Shown here: positions 1 through 12,815 of the stretch, one piece after another | Position numbering within the stretch: position 1 is the stretch's first letter | Layout: every line of letters begins with the position of its first letter | Source of the DNA: Desarmillaria ectypa | Taxonomy: Eukaryota > Basidiomycota > Agaricomycetes > Agaricales > Physalacriaceae | DNA length: 64,000 nucleotides | NCBI GenBank assembly: GCA_030407005.1 | Contig: JAUDYN010000006.1 | Location: 1,054,001-1,118,000, forward strand | Reading direction: 5' to 3' | Notes under the pieces: generated by a model | Told to the model about the DNA's origin: nothing | The model's input: the letters and a program-made list of their open reading frames with translations, nothing else | Database searches by the model: none | Position numbers and translations under genes: made by a program

Positions 1-3000
1 AGTCTCAAGGTGTGTCCTCGGTTTCCACTGGTTGGACTGATTATTATAAAAACAGACAATTACATATGAAAAAGAATATACCCATGACTTCACTGAAGCC
101 GAAGACCAAGCAAGAATCATCAAGAACAAACAGATACATCATCCTCCTAGAAGACGCTGACACAAGTATCTGTAGTGACAAATCCTGAGCCTCCAACGAA
201 CTGGAGTGGGACTTGCCAAGTGGTGTTGGCGCCGCAACAAAGTCCAACAAGCAGAGCTCACTGGATATGCTGCTGAGTGCACAGCGATGAGCAGGGACTA
301 GTAGGCGGGACTCCTTCAGGCCTCCCAGAAGTCTGAATGTCCCAGTACCTGCCTTGAGCAGTGGGACAAGCTCACCAGTTCCGCCAGGGTCAGTGGAGGA
401 CCAGGATAGTGCCTCTAACCAAGGCCAGGACCGATGACCTGGACAAACCAGTCTGGGGAGTGGAAAACTTGATGAAGCTGAGTACCAAACCGGGCCGGCA
501 AGTCAAAGGATCAAAGCCGAAAGAGAGGAAGTCACTAGTGCCCAGGCAATAAAAAGGGGGCAGGATTACCCAAACCAGACTGGTATGGATTGAAAATGTG
601 TGAAGATTGCCTTAGGCACTAGCTGAGAGTCAATGACCAAGGAAATTCAAACTCCATTGTGAGTGGTGCCGGCCGAGAAAAAGGAACAGGATCCTGCTAG
701 TGCCCAGGCAGTAAAAAGGGGGCATTTCAGCAGAACTACCATCGTCGAAGTACTCGACGAAGAAGATGACATGGCTTTTAGGATGTGGCAAGTCAGCCAA
801 TCCAAAGCTAGTACCCCGATATCCAGAACACCAGAACCACAGAACATCGACCTTCTGAATGCAAGGGGAAGTGTCAAACCCAACACCTATCCTAACAAGG
901 GGGTATCAAATGCTTTCGAATGAATGGGGAAGCAGAACGAATTCCAATGGCTCAGACCATTTGGAATGGACTGGACGATGCGTGCAGTACATGACTCCAA
1001 AAATTTGGCAGTTGCCAAGGCAGTTCTCTCCATTTGGGTACATCCCAAAAGACATGGAGAAATCAATGACAAGCTTATTCAAAGTTTGAAGATGGGAGAG
1101 AGTTTAGCCCGAGAACAGCTCTATGAACTACATGAACCCATTCAGTACATTCATGGCACCAAGAGTTCCAGATGGGACTTTTTGGTAGACATCCAGATTT
1201 CCCCATGCACTGGGAAATAGATGTTAACAACCCGAGCATTGTTGGATAGTGGCTGCACAGGCAGCTCTATCAATAGAACTTACATCCAACAACATCGGTT
1301 GGACACCAGGAAGGCCGCAGCCCCTATACCGGTCTATAATGCTGATGGAATGTGCAATAAGGCAGGGGACATTACTGAATTCATGGAACTCTGAATGACC
1401 ATCAGAGGACATAGTGAATGAATCGACCTTGCGGTCACTGACCTAGGCTCCAAAACTGTGTATTTGGGCCACAACTGGCTTAAACACCATAACCCTTTCA
1501 TCAACTGGAAGGTGGGGACCTTGACATTTGGACAATGTCATTGCGTCCAAAACTATTTCACCTTGCCTGATGCAGATGAAGAAGACTGATGGGACAAAGA
1601 GCTCGAGGAAGGAGAAAGTATTCTTGCCATCAATATGCAAGAAGAAATCATACTTTGTGCTGTCCATCATGCGAACGAGTTGGCTGCAGCAGCCAATGCT
1701 GAAAAACTGAAACAGACATTTGAGGAGCTCGTGCCTCCTCAGTATCAGAGCTTTAGAGATCTATTCTCTAAAGAAAGCTTTGACAAGTTATCAGAAAGAA
1801 GACCCTGGGACCATGCAATCGAATTGGTCCCAAACACAAAATCGACCTTAGACTGTAAAGTTTACCCACTCAATCAAAATAAGCAAGAACAGTTGGACAA
1901 GTTCTTAGATGAGAACTTAGACTTGGGATGCATTCACTCCTTGAAATCCCCCTTCACCTCTCCCTTCTTCTTCATTAAGAAAAAGGATGGCTCCTTATGA
2001 CCAGTCCAGGATTACCAGAAACTGAATGAAATGATGATCAAGAATCGTTATCCCCTCCCACTCATTTCTGAGTTAATTGACAAACTACAGAGGGCCAAGT
2101 ACTTCTCCAAGCTGGATGTGCGATGAGGATATAACAATGTCCATATTCGAGATGGAGACAAAGAAAAAGCTGCATTCAGAACTAATCAAGGACTCTTTGA
2201 GCCTACAGTTATGTTCTTCAGACTTACGAATTCACCAGCCACATTCCAGTGGATGATGAATGACATATTCAAGAATCTGATTGCTGGAGGAAAAGTTATG
2301 ATTTACCTCAACGATATACTCATATTCACCAAATCCTTGTCAGAACACCAGGACATAGTATGACAAGTACTCCAATGACTTCGAGAGAACAAACTGTTCC
2401 TCAAAGCAGAGAAATGTGAGTTCGAGGTACTCGAAACTGAATACCTAGGGGTTATCATCAGTGAAAACACCATTCGCATGGACCCAATCAAAATTGCAGG
2501 AATAGCAGAATGGCCAACCCCAACAAAGAAGAAGGAGCTACAGTCCTTTTTGGGATTCACAAACTTTTACCAGAAGTTCATCAAAGACTACTCCAAGATA
2601 GTGCATCCCCTTACTCAGTTAACCAGAAAGGTAGACTGGACATGGGGATCAGAACAGGAACAAGCATTTAAACAACTCAAGAAGTTGATGACAACAAATG
2701 TAGTTCTGATGATTCCTTTGGACAATGGAAAATTCCAAGTCGAAGCCGATGCCAGTGACGGAGCCACTGGTGCTGTCCTAAGCCAAGAAAAGGAAGGCAA
2801 ATGGAGACCAGTCACCTTTATGTTGAAAGCACTTACCACCACTGAGCAGAATTACAAAATCTATGACAAGAAGTTGTCAGCAATCATGCTAGCACTAGGG
2901 GAATGGCGTCATTATCTCATGGGCACCAAAGAGACCATTGAGATCTGGACTGACCACCAGAATCTCCAATACTTCCGGAAGCCTCAGAAGTTGAACTGTC

Positions 3001-4865
3001 GACAAGCTCGATGGGTCACTGAACTAGCAGAGTACCACTTTGTTCTTCAACACAAAGCTGGAACCGCTAATCAGAAGGCCAATCTTCTCAGCAGACAAGA
3101 CGATCACAATCAGGGAAAGGAAGACAATCAAGATGTTGTCATCTTATCCCTGGAACACTTTCAAGCATTGGTATTACCAACAACTGAAGAAAGGATCATG
3201 CATATAAGAGACACAACAAAACAGAAGGAACAGTGAGACTAGAGAATTGAGAAATCCCTCAACCATGAATGAGGAATCACACAGGAAAGCGAAGTCCTGT
3301 GGTATGACGGATGAGTCTATATTCCCAATGACTCTATGTTACGGGGTGAGATCATTGCACAATTTCATGATCACATCACTGCTGGACACCCAGGAATCAC
3401 CAAGACCAAGGAACTTATACTCCGTGAGTACTGGTGGCCAAAAATGAAGAAGGACGTAGAGTCATACATCAAAGGATGCAAGACTTGTCAAAGAACGAAG
3501 AGCAATATGCAGGCTAAGGCTGCACCTCTTCATCCCAATGCAATACCCGATACACTATGGACACACATCTCAGTTGACATGGTCACCAGACTCCCTGAGT
3601 CAGACAGATTTGATGCTCTACTGGTCATTGTAGATTGTTTTTCCAAGAACATCCTTCTGATTCTGTGTAATGAGGAGTTATCTGCTGAAGGATGGGCATT
3701 AATACTTCACAACCACATATATGCGAAACATGGAATGCCACAAGTGGTCATCTCAGATAGAGGACCTCAATTCATCTCAACATTCATGAAAGAACTATAC
3801 TGAATGTTGAACATCACCCAGAATGCATCTACAGCATATCATCCACAGACAGATGGATAGACAGAGAGAGTCAACCAGGAGGTAGAAAAATACCTCCATA
3901 TCTTTGTCAATCATCAACAGACTGACTGGGTAGCATGGCTACCACTCGCCAAATTCACCCACAACAACCAAGTCCACTCAGCCACAGGCAAAAGTCCTTT
4001 TATGGTCCTATATAGATGAAATCCCTGACTCATCCCTGAGTCAATACAGAAAACCAGCTTCGCAAATCCTGCAGCTGTCAACTTCATGGAAACTATGGCC
4101 AAGGTCCATAAGGAGGTTCATGAAGCATTGGAGAAGGCCGCAGTGCAAATGAAGGCACAATACGACAAAAGGAAACAAGCTCCAAGGGAGTATCGGATTG
4201 GGGATAAGGTATGGCTGGATAGCACCAACCTTCATCTTCCATGACCAAAGAAAAAACTCGACGATAAAAGAACAGGACCATTTGAAATTATCGAGAAATC
4301 AGGAGCAGCAGCATACAAGTTGAAGCTGCCACCACATTGGAAAATTCACCCCCGATTCAATGAGAAACTGTTGACTCCATATGTCGCACCCTCATTTGTG
4401 AATCAAGAACAACCGCCACCTCCCTCTCCAGACCTCATCGACAGTCAAGAAGAATATGAAATCAAAGAAGTCTTGGATTCATGCACCAGAAAAGTACGAT
4501 CCAAGCAAGGACAACCATCTAGGGAAGTCACGGACTACCTAGCCAAATGGAAAGAATGGACTCATGAGCACAACTCATGGGTTCAAGAAAATGAAATGAC
4601 AAATGCTTTGGAAGTGATCCAAGAGTACCAGGCTAGTGTAAACTGTGCCATATACACTCCAAAAATCGCAACCAAAAAGCAAGTGGTCAAGATATTGGAC
4701 CACAAATACTCAAAACATGATAATGTAGCCTACCTCGCCAAAAGAAAAGATGAATATACCAAGTGGATTGTTAATCCAGATGAAGAAATATGGAAGAAGC
4801 TGATTGATCAGTACTGGATCAGTCAAATCACAACACAGTTTGACACCCCTTTGGAAGAAATCTAG
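1..4865 (+). pseudogene. G1 pol polyprotein remnant (PR-RT-RH-INT-chromodomain)
   Basis: Decayed Gypsy pol. Visible landmarks: an aspartic-protease LLDSGCTGS motif near 1240; RT from about 1830 with the catalytic box read as IYLNDILIF near 2302, so the first Asp of YxDD is Asn; RNase H with EADASDGA near 2740 and TDHQNL near 2950; the integrase zinc domain with HDHITAGHP near 3366 and GCKTCQ near 3475; core motifs VDMVT (3573) and ISDRGPQF (3750); and a chromodomain at about 4525-4640. In-frame TGA/TAG codons stand where other copies have Arg, Trp or Gln. The frame ends at TAG 4863-4865. The broken frame and the D-to-N change at the RT site exclude activity. Confidence 0.9.
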
Positions 4866-4897
4866 CAGTTGGGATGACTGCTTTAACAAGGGGGTAA

Positions 4898-5319
4898 TGT
4901 TATGATTTTTCCATTATCTTATCTTATCTGAGTCATATCCATGACTCATCCATCTAATCTTATCCAGAAACCGACTCATATCCAGCTATTTGCCAGCTAC
5001 AACCCTTGTTCTCACCATCTGTCACCCCAGACACTTTCCATTGGTTCTATGATCCTCCCGGATTGTCCTACTTCAACACTGTTTGTGCATGGACTGTAGT
5101 GTTTCACCTAAATATAACACCGTAGAAATACTATATAAACAGAGTAAACTAGACCATTGTACTCTATCTCTTGTTTAAATTAAAACCATATACTTCTTGT
5201 TTACACAATACAGAAGGCTATCAGCTTCTATCTCTTATTTGAGTGATCATTCAAACATGTAATGGCTCAGAGAGATCAGCTGACTGCCCCAAGTCATGTG
5301 TCCAAGACGGTCTCTAACA
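4898..5319 (+). repeat. G1 3' LTR (type I core promoter)
   Basis: LTR beginning TGTTATGATTTTTCC and ending CTCTAACA, 422 bp, preceded by a purine-rich tract. It carries the type I core with TATATAAACAGAG, also seen in both G3 LTRs and the left LTR of G5. It is followed at once by a different LTR fragment of the same family. Confidence 0.88.
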
Positions 5320-5626
5320 CAACCACCCCAGTTCTAATTGATTAGCATCCTCATTTACTCTTATTGGTCTATAATCCATTTGACTTCAACACCATTCTCT
5401 CATAGACTATACTGTTTCATCTATTAATAATGTTATACTTCCAGTATATAAGTAGAGTAGTTTTTACCATTGTACTCTACCTTTCAACTAAATTACATTC
5501 ATATACCTTTTACTGCACTATATCAAAGACTGAGCCAATCTCTCAACATATGGATGATTGTCTGAATGTGAGACAGCCTAGAGAGAAGCTTATATCCCAA
5601 GTCATATGTTAGACAGGGCCATAATA
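5320..5626 (+). repeat. G2 5' LTR, 5'-truncated by G1 (type II core promoter)
   Basis: Downstream three quarters of a family LTR, with TATATAAGTAGAG as core promoter (type II) and the terminal GGGCCATAATA. The upstream part is separated off by G1, whose 3' LTR ends at 5319. The G2 leader and gag follow directly. Confidence 0.82.
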
Positions 5627-5657
5627 TTAGTTGAAAGGTACTCTTCCCACATCTTCT

Positions 5658-5914
5658 ATGCTAGCCATAAAAGACACAACAAACCTATGACTGGAAATAA
5701 TGACAACCAAAAAAACCAATGAACTATCACTCTTGGTGTTGCAATTAGTGGCACTGCAATTCTCATACTTTTTACAGCTCTTCTAGTACTAATATATAAA
5801 GAAGAAGTATGAACACTTCTTTGCCAAGAAAGATGACCCTGCTGTCCACAACCCCCTCCTCACTCTCCCTATCACTCAGACCATGTCCTTCCCAGGAGGA
5901 TATCCCCCATCTGA
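5658..5914 (+). pseudogene. Small transmembrane leader ORF of G2 (decayed)
   Basis: Copy of the small ORF that precedes gag in this family. It starts at ATGCTAGCCATAAA like the others. After an indel, a hydrophobic run of about 20 residues (LGVAISGTAILILFTALL) leads into IYKEEV. The frame runs past the gag ATG at 5883 and stops at 5912-5914, so the two ORFs overlap by about 30 bases in different frames. Internal stops and an indel make this copy non-functional. Its function is unknown; the overlap and the conservation of the hydrophobic segment among four copies are what can be seen. Confidence 0.5.
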
Positions 5915-7478
5915 CTGGAAACAAGAGAGGAGACTCCACTATCCTGCCCCCAGATCTGCTTCATGGCCCCCTCATCCTCTTTGTCCTCCTCTGAGGACAC
6001 CAACCAGACTGCCGCAAGGGCAATCCTTGTAAATTACAGGATGGAACAATCCACCCTCACTGCAGCTGAGGAATATATGCAGGACATTTGGGCTGAGATT
6101 GATGATCCCCTGCCCTCATACTCACTTCCTGCCTGTTTCTGTTCTCCTACCTCCACCTGGCCCTACTTTAGGGCTCTACACCCCAGTGATCCTGGAATAG
6201 ATCAAAGACATCCATACAGCCCCTGAGCCTGAAGACAAGGTTCCTGGTACAGTGGAGGAACCAACTCCTCATTCTTCCTCCCCATCATTGAGCTCTCCTT
6301 GGACTCCAATGGAAGCTCTGACACCCCATCTGAGACCCCTCTCCTCCCTCCTGACAGTCCCTACAATCCTGATGGGACTGACAGAACCTGGCCCAAGCTT
6401 GCCAATATTGATTGGCAAATACTCAGCCCTATCACATCTGCCACCTGGGAACTCTGATGAGCAGATATTGAGGCCCAAATAGGATGACCTGAATCCCATC
6501 CAGACATGGACAAGTGGCTGGCCCTCAACAGGGGTGACCCTATATAAGGTCCAAATGCAAATGCCACAGTTTGTGCCCAGATCCACACCAATAGGAACTG
6601 GGAGCTTTATTGCTCTGCTGTTGATGACTTAGTACCAGGGCTATGCCCAAGGATGGCAGAGGAATAACAGGAGCTGGGTCACTCCCTTTGACAGTTATGG
6701 TGACTGAAGCTTGCCCAAAGAGAGGAAAATAGACCTGATGTCCAACTTTGAGAGAAGTAGATATGATGATGGATATTACAGTGGGCTGGGATATTTCCAG
6801 CTCTAATACATAAATTTCCCCAATTATTCCCCTGACACCCTGGTCACAAGACAATGACCCTTGCCCAACTTGCCACCCATCAGTTGAGCCTAACAACAAG
6901 GCTTCAACCCTTACCAGGAAAGAAGCCTTCTCTTTGCAGGTATAGGAGAAAGCACTGAAGCCAATATGACACCTGCAGAACCCACCCCTGCAGGACCATC
7001 ATCAATTCTGAAGACAGCAGAAGAAATCCAGCAGCACACAAGAACTGCACTGGCTGAGAAAGAGCAATGCATACAGAAGATGCATCAAGAACTTGCAGAA
7101 GAAGAAGCTGCCCAGAAGCTGATGGTGGAATATCTTTGCAAGAACAAGAAGGGAAAAGAACCCAAAAGGGGAAGACTGATGGAACTGCCAAGAGGTTACC
7201 CAGGTCCATGGCTGGATTGATTTTCAATCCCAAGACCATCCCCAGGGAGAGGACCCCCTGACCCAATTCTCAACCCCATTGGCAATGTGCCTGATGATGC
7301 CCTGTATTTGGGTATCAAACCAGTTCTTGTCAAGACTCTCAATCTGTTCAAAAGGGACCACAATGACATCAAATGCTTTGTTGGTGATTGCATTGCATAC
7401 TTCAAGGTGTTTCAACACTATTTTTAGATGCTATCATGCCTGGTACTATTCATGACCTCACACTTTGAAGGGGCCACC
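5883..7478 (+). pseudogene. G2 gag remnant, N-terminal part
   Basis: Gag starts at ATG 5883 (MSFPGGYPPSDW), matching the start in G4. The N-terminal half is Pro/Ser-rich and low-complexity. A charged, coiled-coil-like stretch (AEEIQQHTRTALAEKE, about 7015-7140) precedes the basic PRGYPGP segment and the start of the gag core (FKRDHNDIKCFVGDCIAYF, about 7345-7430). In-frame stops interrupt the frame. The sequence is cut at 7478 by G3 just after HFEGAT; the rest of the core is absent and the CCHC knuckle lies beyond G3 at about 17490-17550. Confidence 0.82.
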
Positions 7479-7895
7479 TGTTAGGTACTGCCTTAGTCAC
7501 AAGACTTGGGACATCAGCTGATCTCTAGAGGCTGTTATGCATTTGAACAATCACCTGAGTAGAGATTTAAGTGTGATCTTTAGTAAGTGAGAGTAAGGAG
7601 TATATGATTAAAGTTTAGTCAAAAGATAGAGTACAACTGTGTAGTTTACTCTGTTTATATACTATTTCTACAGTAATATATTTAGCTGAAACGGTTTGGT
7701 CCATGCATGAATGGTGTTGAAGTATGGTGGTCTGGAAGGATCATACAACCAATAGAAAGTGTCTGAGGTGACAGACTGTGAGAATAAGAGTATTTATTGG
7801 TGAGTGCTTGGATACGAGTCAGATTGAAAGAAAGATTAGATAGCTGAGTCATAGATATGACTCAGATAAGATAAGATAATGGAAAAATCATAATA
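7479..7895 (-). repeat. G3 3' LTR (type I)
   Basis: Minus-strand LTR, 417 bp. On the plus strand it begins TGTTAGGTACTG and ends AAAAATCATAATA, with a TG-to-TA change at its 5' end. The core promoter is type I (complement of TATATAAACAGAG). Confidence 0.86.
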
Positions 7896-7927
7896 TTACC
7901 TCCTTATTAAAGCAGTCATCCTGACTG

Positions 7928-10900
7928 CTAAGGTTCTTCTTCTGGGGTGTCAAACTGTGTTGCAATTTGACTGATCCAGTACTGATCAATCAGTTTTTTC
8001 CATATCTCTTCATCTGGATTGACAATCCACTTGGTGTATCCATCTTTTTGCTTGGCTAGGTATGCCATGTCGCCATGTTCTGAGTATTCATGATCAAGAA
8101 TCTTGACCACTGCCTTATTGTTGATTACAATTTTTGGAGTGTATACAGCATAGTTTATGCTGGCCTGGTACTCTTGGATCACTTCCAATGCATTTGCCAT
8201 CTCGTTTTCTCAAATCCATGAATTGTGTTCATGAGTCCATTCTTTCCATTTGACCAAGTAGTCTATGACTTCCTTGGACAGTTGTCCTCTTTTGGAGTGC
8301 ATCTTCCTTGTGTGTGAATCCAAAACTTCTTTGATCTTATATTCTTCTTGACCATCAACAAGGTCCAGAGGAGGAGGTGGTGGTTGTTGTTGATTCAGGA
8401 ATGAGGGCATGACATAGGGAGTCAGCAGCTTTTCATTGAATCAGGGATGAATCTTCCAATGGGGTGGCAGTTTTAACTTGTATGCCACTGCTCCTGACTT
8501 TTCGATGATTTTGAATGGTCCCATTTGTTTATCATCGAGTTTTTTCTTGGGTCATGGAAGATGAAGGTTGGCAGTGTCAAGCCAGACCTTGTCACCAATT
8601 CAGTATTCCCATGGAGACTGTTTCCACTTGTCATATTGTGCCTTCATTTGTGCTGCTGCTTTTTCCAAGGCCTCATGTACTTCTTTATGGACTTTGGCCA
8701 TAGTTTCAGTAAATTCAATAGCCGCAGGGTTTGCAAAACTGGTTTTCTGAATTGACTCAGGAATGAGTCAAGGATTCTGTCCATATAAAACCATGAATGG
8801 GCTTTTGCCCATAGCCAAATGAACTCAGTTGTTGTGGGTGAATTTGGCAAGAGGTAACCATGCTACCCAGTCAGTTTGTTGATGGTTGACAAAGATGCAG
8901 AGGTACTTTTCAACCTCCTGGTTGACTCTCTCTGTCTGTCCATCCATTTGGGGGTGATACACTATTGAGGCATTCTGCATAATATTCAGCATTTTGTACA
9001 GTTCCTTCATAAATGCCAAGATGAATTGGGGTCCTCAGTCTGATATGACTATTTGCAGCATACCATGCTTTGTGTATATATAGTTGCAAAGTATCAAGGC
9101 CCATCCTTCAGCAGATAATTCTTCATTACAGGGAATGAGAATTATATTCTTTGAGAACCAGTCTACAATAATGAGTAGGGCATTGAAGCCTTCTGACTCT
9201 GGAAGGCCAGTGACCATGTTGATAGAAATGTGCATCCATGGAGTATCCAGGATTACATTTGGATGAAGAGGTGCAGCCTTAGCCTACATATTGCTCTTTA
9301 TTCATTGACAGGTTTCACATCCTTTGATGTAGGACTCGACATCTTTCTTCATTTTTGGCTACCAATATTCATGAAGAACAAGTTTCTTGGTCTTGGTGAT
9401 GCCTGGATGTCCAGTGGTGATGTGATCATGGTATTGGGAAATGATCTCACTGTGTAAAATGGGGCCGTTGGGAATATAGACTTGCCCATTATACCACAGG
9501 AGTTCATTCTCCTAGGTAATTCCTTATTCATGGTTAAAGGATTTTTCGATCTCTTGGTCCCACTGGAACTTTTGTCATGTTGCATCTCTTATACGCATGA
9601 TATGTTCCTCAGCTGTGGGCAGTATTAATGCCTGGAAATGTTCTGGAGATAGAACAACAACATCTTGATTGTCTTCTTTTCCCTGGTCATGATCGTCCTG
9701 TCTACTGAGAAGATCAGCCTTCTTGTTCACAGTGCCAGCTTTATGTTGGAGAATGAAGTGGTACTTGGCTAGTTCAGTAACCTACTAAGCTTGTCAGCAG
9801 TTCAGTTTCTGTGGTTTCTGGAAATACTGGAGATTCTGGTGATCCATCCAGATTTCAATAGTCTCCTTGGCACCCATGAGGTAATGATGCCATTCTTCTA
9901 ATGCTAGCATGATGGCTAACAACTCCTTGTCATAGATTTCATAATTGCGCTTGGTGACGGTTAGCGCTTTTGACATGAAAGTGACTGGCCTCCATTTTCC
10001 ATTCTGTTCTTGGCTTAGGACAGTGCCGATGGCTCCATCACTGGCATCAGCTTCTACTCAGAATTTCCCATGGTCTAAGGGAATTGTTAGGACTATGTTT
10101 GTCATCATCAACTTCTTGAGTTGATTGAATGCCTGCTCCTGGTCTGGTCCCCATGTCCAGTCTACTTTTCCAGTTAACTGGATAAGAGGACACACAATCT
10201 TGGAGTAGTCCTGGATGAACTTGCGATAGAGGTTCATGAATCCTAAGAAAGACTGTAATTCTTTCTTTTTTGTTAGGGTCGGCCATTCTGCTATTCCAGC
10301 AATCTTGACTGGATCCATGTGAATAGCATCTTTGCTGATGATAACTCCTAGGTATTCAGTTTCAAGTACCTCAAACTCATATTTCTCAGCTTTGAGGAAT
10401 AGTTTGTTTTCCTGAAGGTGTTGAAGGACTTGTTGAACTATGTCTCAGTGTTTGGACAGGGATTTCGTGAAGATGAGGATGTCATCAAGGTAAATGGTAA
10501 CTTTTCCTCTGGCAATCAGGTCTTTGAAAATATCATTCATCATCCATTGGAACATAGTGGGAGAATTTGTGAGGCCGAAGAACATTACCATAGGCTCAAA
10601 GAGACCTCAGTTTGTTCTGAATGCAGCTTTTTCTTTGTCTCCATCTCGGATGCAGATGTTGTTATATCCCCATCAAATGTCTAACTTGGAGAAGTATTTG
10701 GCTCCTTGTAGTTTGTCAATAAGTTTGGAGATTAAGAGGAGCAGATAGTGGTTCTTGATCATCATTTCGTTCAACTTGTGATAGTTCTGAACTGGTCGTA
10801 ATGAGCCATCCTTTTTTTTGATGAAGAAGAAAGGAAAGGCAAATGGAGATTTCAAGGGACAGATTCGTTCTGAGTCTAAGTTCTCATCCAAGAACTTGTC

Positions 10901-12815
10901 GAGTTGTTCTTGCTCATTTTGATTCAGCAGATAGACTTTGCAGTCTAGTGTGGATTTCACATTGGGGACTAGCTCGATTGCATGGTCCCAGGGTCTTCAT
11001 TCTGGTAAATCATCAAAGCTTTCTTTTGAGAATAGATCTCTAAAGCTTTGATACTGAGGAGGCATGAGCTCCTCGAAAGTCTGCTTTGGCTTCTCAGCAT
11101 TTGCTGCTGCCACCAATTCATTGGCATGATGGACTGCCCAAAGAATGATTTCTTCTTGCATATTGATGGCAAGAATACTTTCACCTTCCTCTAGTTCTTT
11201 GTCCCATTGGTCTTCTTCATCTGTATCTGGCAACATGAAGTGGTTCTGGACACAATGACATTGTCCAAATGTCATGGTCCCCTCCTTCCAGTTAACGAAA
11301 GGGTTATAGTGTTTAAGCCAGTTGTGGCCCAAATACACGGTCTTGGAGCCCAAGTCAGTGACCACAAGATCGATTCATTTGCTGTGGTCTCTGATGGTCA
11401 TTTGGAGTTCCACAAATTCTGTGATGTCACCCACCTTGTTATGCATTCCATCAGCATTATAGACTAGTATTGGGGCGGCGGCCTTTTGGGTGTCCAACTG
11501 GTGTTGTTGGACATAGGTTCAGTTGATAGAGCTGCCTGTACAGCCACTATCCAACAATGCATGGGTTGTCAATGTCTGTTTCCTAATACATGGAGAAAGC
11601 TGAATATCCACCAAAAAGTCTCATCCTGAGCTTTTGGTACCACAGATATAGCGGATCAGTTCATGTAGTTCATAGAGCTGTTTATGGGCAAGACTCTCTC
11701 CCATTCTTAAGCTCTGAACAAGCTCATCATCTATTTCTCTGAGTCACTTAGGATGAACCCAGATGGAGAGAACTGCTTTGGTGACTGCCAAATCCTTGGA
11801 ACTGCATACAGCATGCAGAGTCCAATCAATTCCAAATGGCCTGTACCATTGAGAATCATCCTGCTTCCCTGTTCATTCAGAAGACTTTTGCTTCCCAGTG
11901 TGTCAGGAAGTTTCTGATACCTCCTTATTAAGGTGGGTGTTGGGTTTGGTGCTTCCTTGTATGTTTGGAAGACTTTGAGTTTCTTGCTTTTCAGTGCATC
12001 AGGAAGTCTTTTGTTCCAGTGTTCTGGTTTGGATTGGCTGACTTGCCATAGTCGAAAAGTGGTATCATCCTCTTTGTCAGGTACTTCAATGATAGTAGTT
12101 CTGCTGGAATGCCTCCTCTTTATTGCCTGGGCACTAGCAACTTCCCCCTGTTCTTCAGCTCTAGTTTGCTTGGGAACTTCCCAGGCCTTGGAAGGAGTCT
12201 GATATCAGCTTGAGGCATCTGAGGTTCTGCTTCTACTAGCCATTGCAGCAGAGTACTGAGATTTTGTGGCTGGGGCAAATCTCATCAGCATTGCCATCAG
12301 CTATACTACTGGCTGGTCTCCCACTGGTCTGACTAGCATGTGACCCTGCTCCTGACCTTGGTTAGAGGTGCTCTCCTGGTCCCCTGCTGACCCTGGCAAG
12401 GCTGGTGGACTTGTCTCTCTGCTCGAGGAGGGCACTGGTACTTTCAGACTTCTGGAAGGCCCAAAGGAGTCTCACCTACTAGTCACTGCCTGTCACTGAT
12501 CGCTCAGTGGTGTATCCAGTGAGCTAAGCTTGTTGGACTTCGTGGCGGCACCAGCACCACCTGGCAAGTCCCACACCTCATTGGGGGCTCGGGAATTGTC
12601 ACTGCAGATATCTGTGTCAGCTTTAGAGAGAAGGATGATATACCTGTTTTTTGTTGATTTTTGATTCGTCTTCAGCTTCAGGGTCTGTGAAGTCATGTGA
12701 TAGATTTTCATATTTTCAGGTAATTTTCTATGTTTATAGCTATTAGTCTGATCCACAAAAACTGAGGACTCACCTTCAGACTTGATCGAGCAAGAGGAAT
12801 TGAACCCTTGTCAAC
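7928..12815 (-). pseudogene. G3 pol polyprotein remnant with intact-looking RT box
   Basis: Minus-strand pol of G3. From high to low coordinates: a low-complexity linker after gag (about 12.1-12.8 kb), protease (about 11.5 kb), RT, RNase H, integrase and chromodomain, with the stop TAG at 7928-7930. The RT catalytic box reads IYLDDILIF (complement of about 10470-10500), so both Asp residues are kept. The integrase and C-terminal PxIxxKxV region are recognisable by match to G1 and G5. Several in-frame stops, mostly TGA for Arg or Trp codons, break the frame. The pol frame overlaps the gag end in the -1 frame, as in G4. Confidence 0.88.

Larger units (their letters stand above)
1..5319 (+). mobile_element. 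Ty3/Gypsy chromovirus copy G1, 5' end outside window
   Basis: Plus-strand LTR retrotransposon remnant. The window opens inside the N-terminal part of pol. Protease, reverse transcriptase, RNase H, integrase and a C-terminal chromodomain follow in that order, then a purine-rich tract (AACAAGGGGGTAA) and a 3' LTR at 4898-5319. The order PR-RT-RH-INT places it in Ty3/Gypsy, and the chromodomain in the chromovirus branch. Directly after its LTR comes the downstream part of another LTR of the same family (5320-5626), so G1 inserted into the 5' LTR of G2. The left target duplication is outside the window. The element is non-functional because the reading frame is broken by stops. Confidence 0.93.
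5320..7478 (+). mobile_element. Gypsy copy G2, left portion
   Basis: Left part of the Gypsy copy that appears to be the substrate for most later insertions here. It holds the truncated 5' LTR, the leader with the small hydrophobic ORF, and gag down to the conserved gag core. It stops at 7478, where the reverse-oriented LTR of G3 begins. The element resumes at 17397, but with several hundred bases of gag missing between the two parts, judged against G4. Confidence 0.85.
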
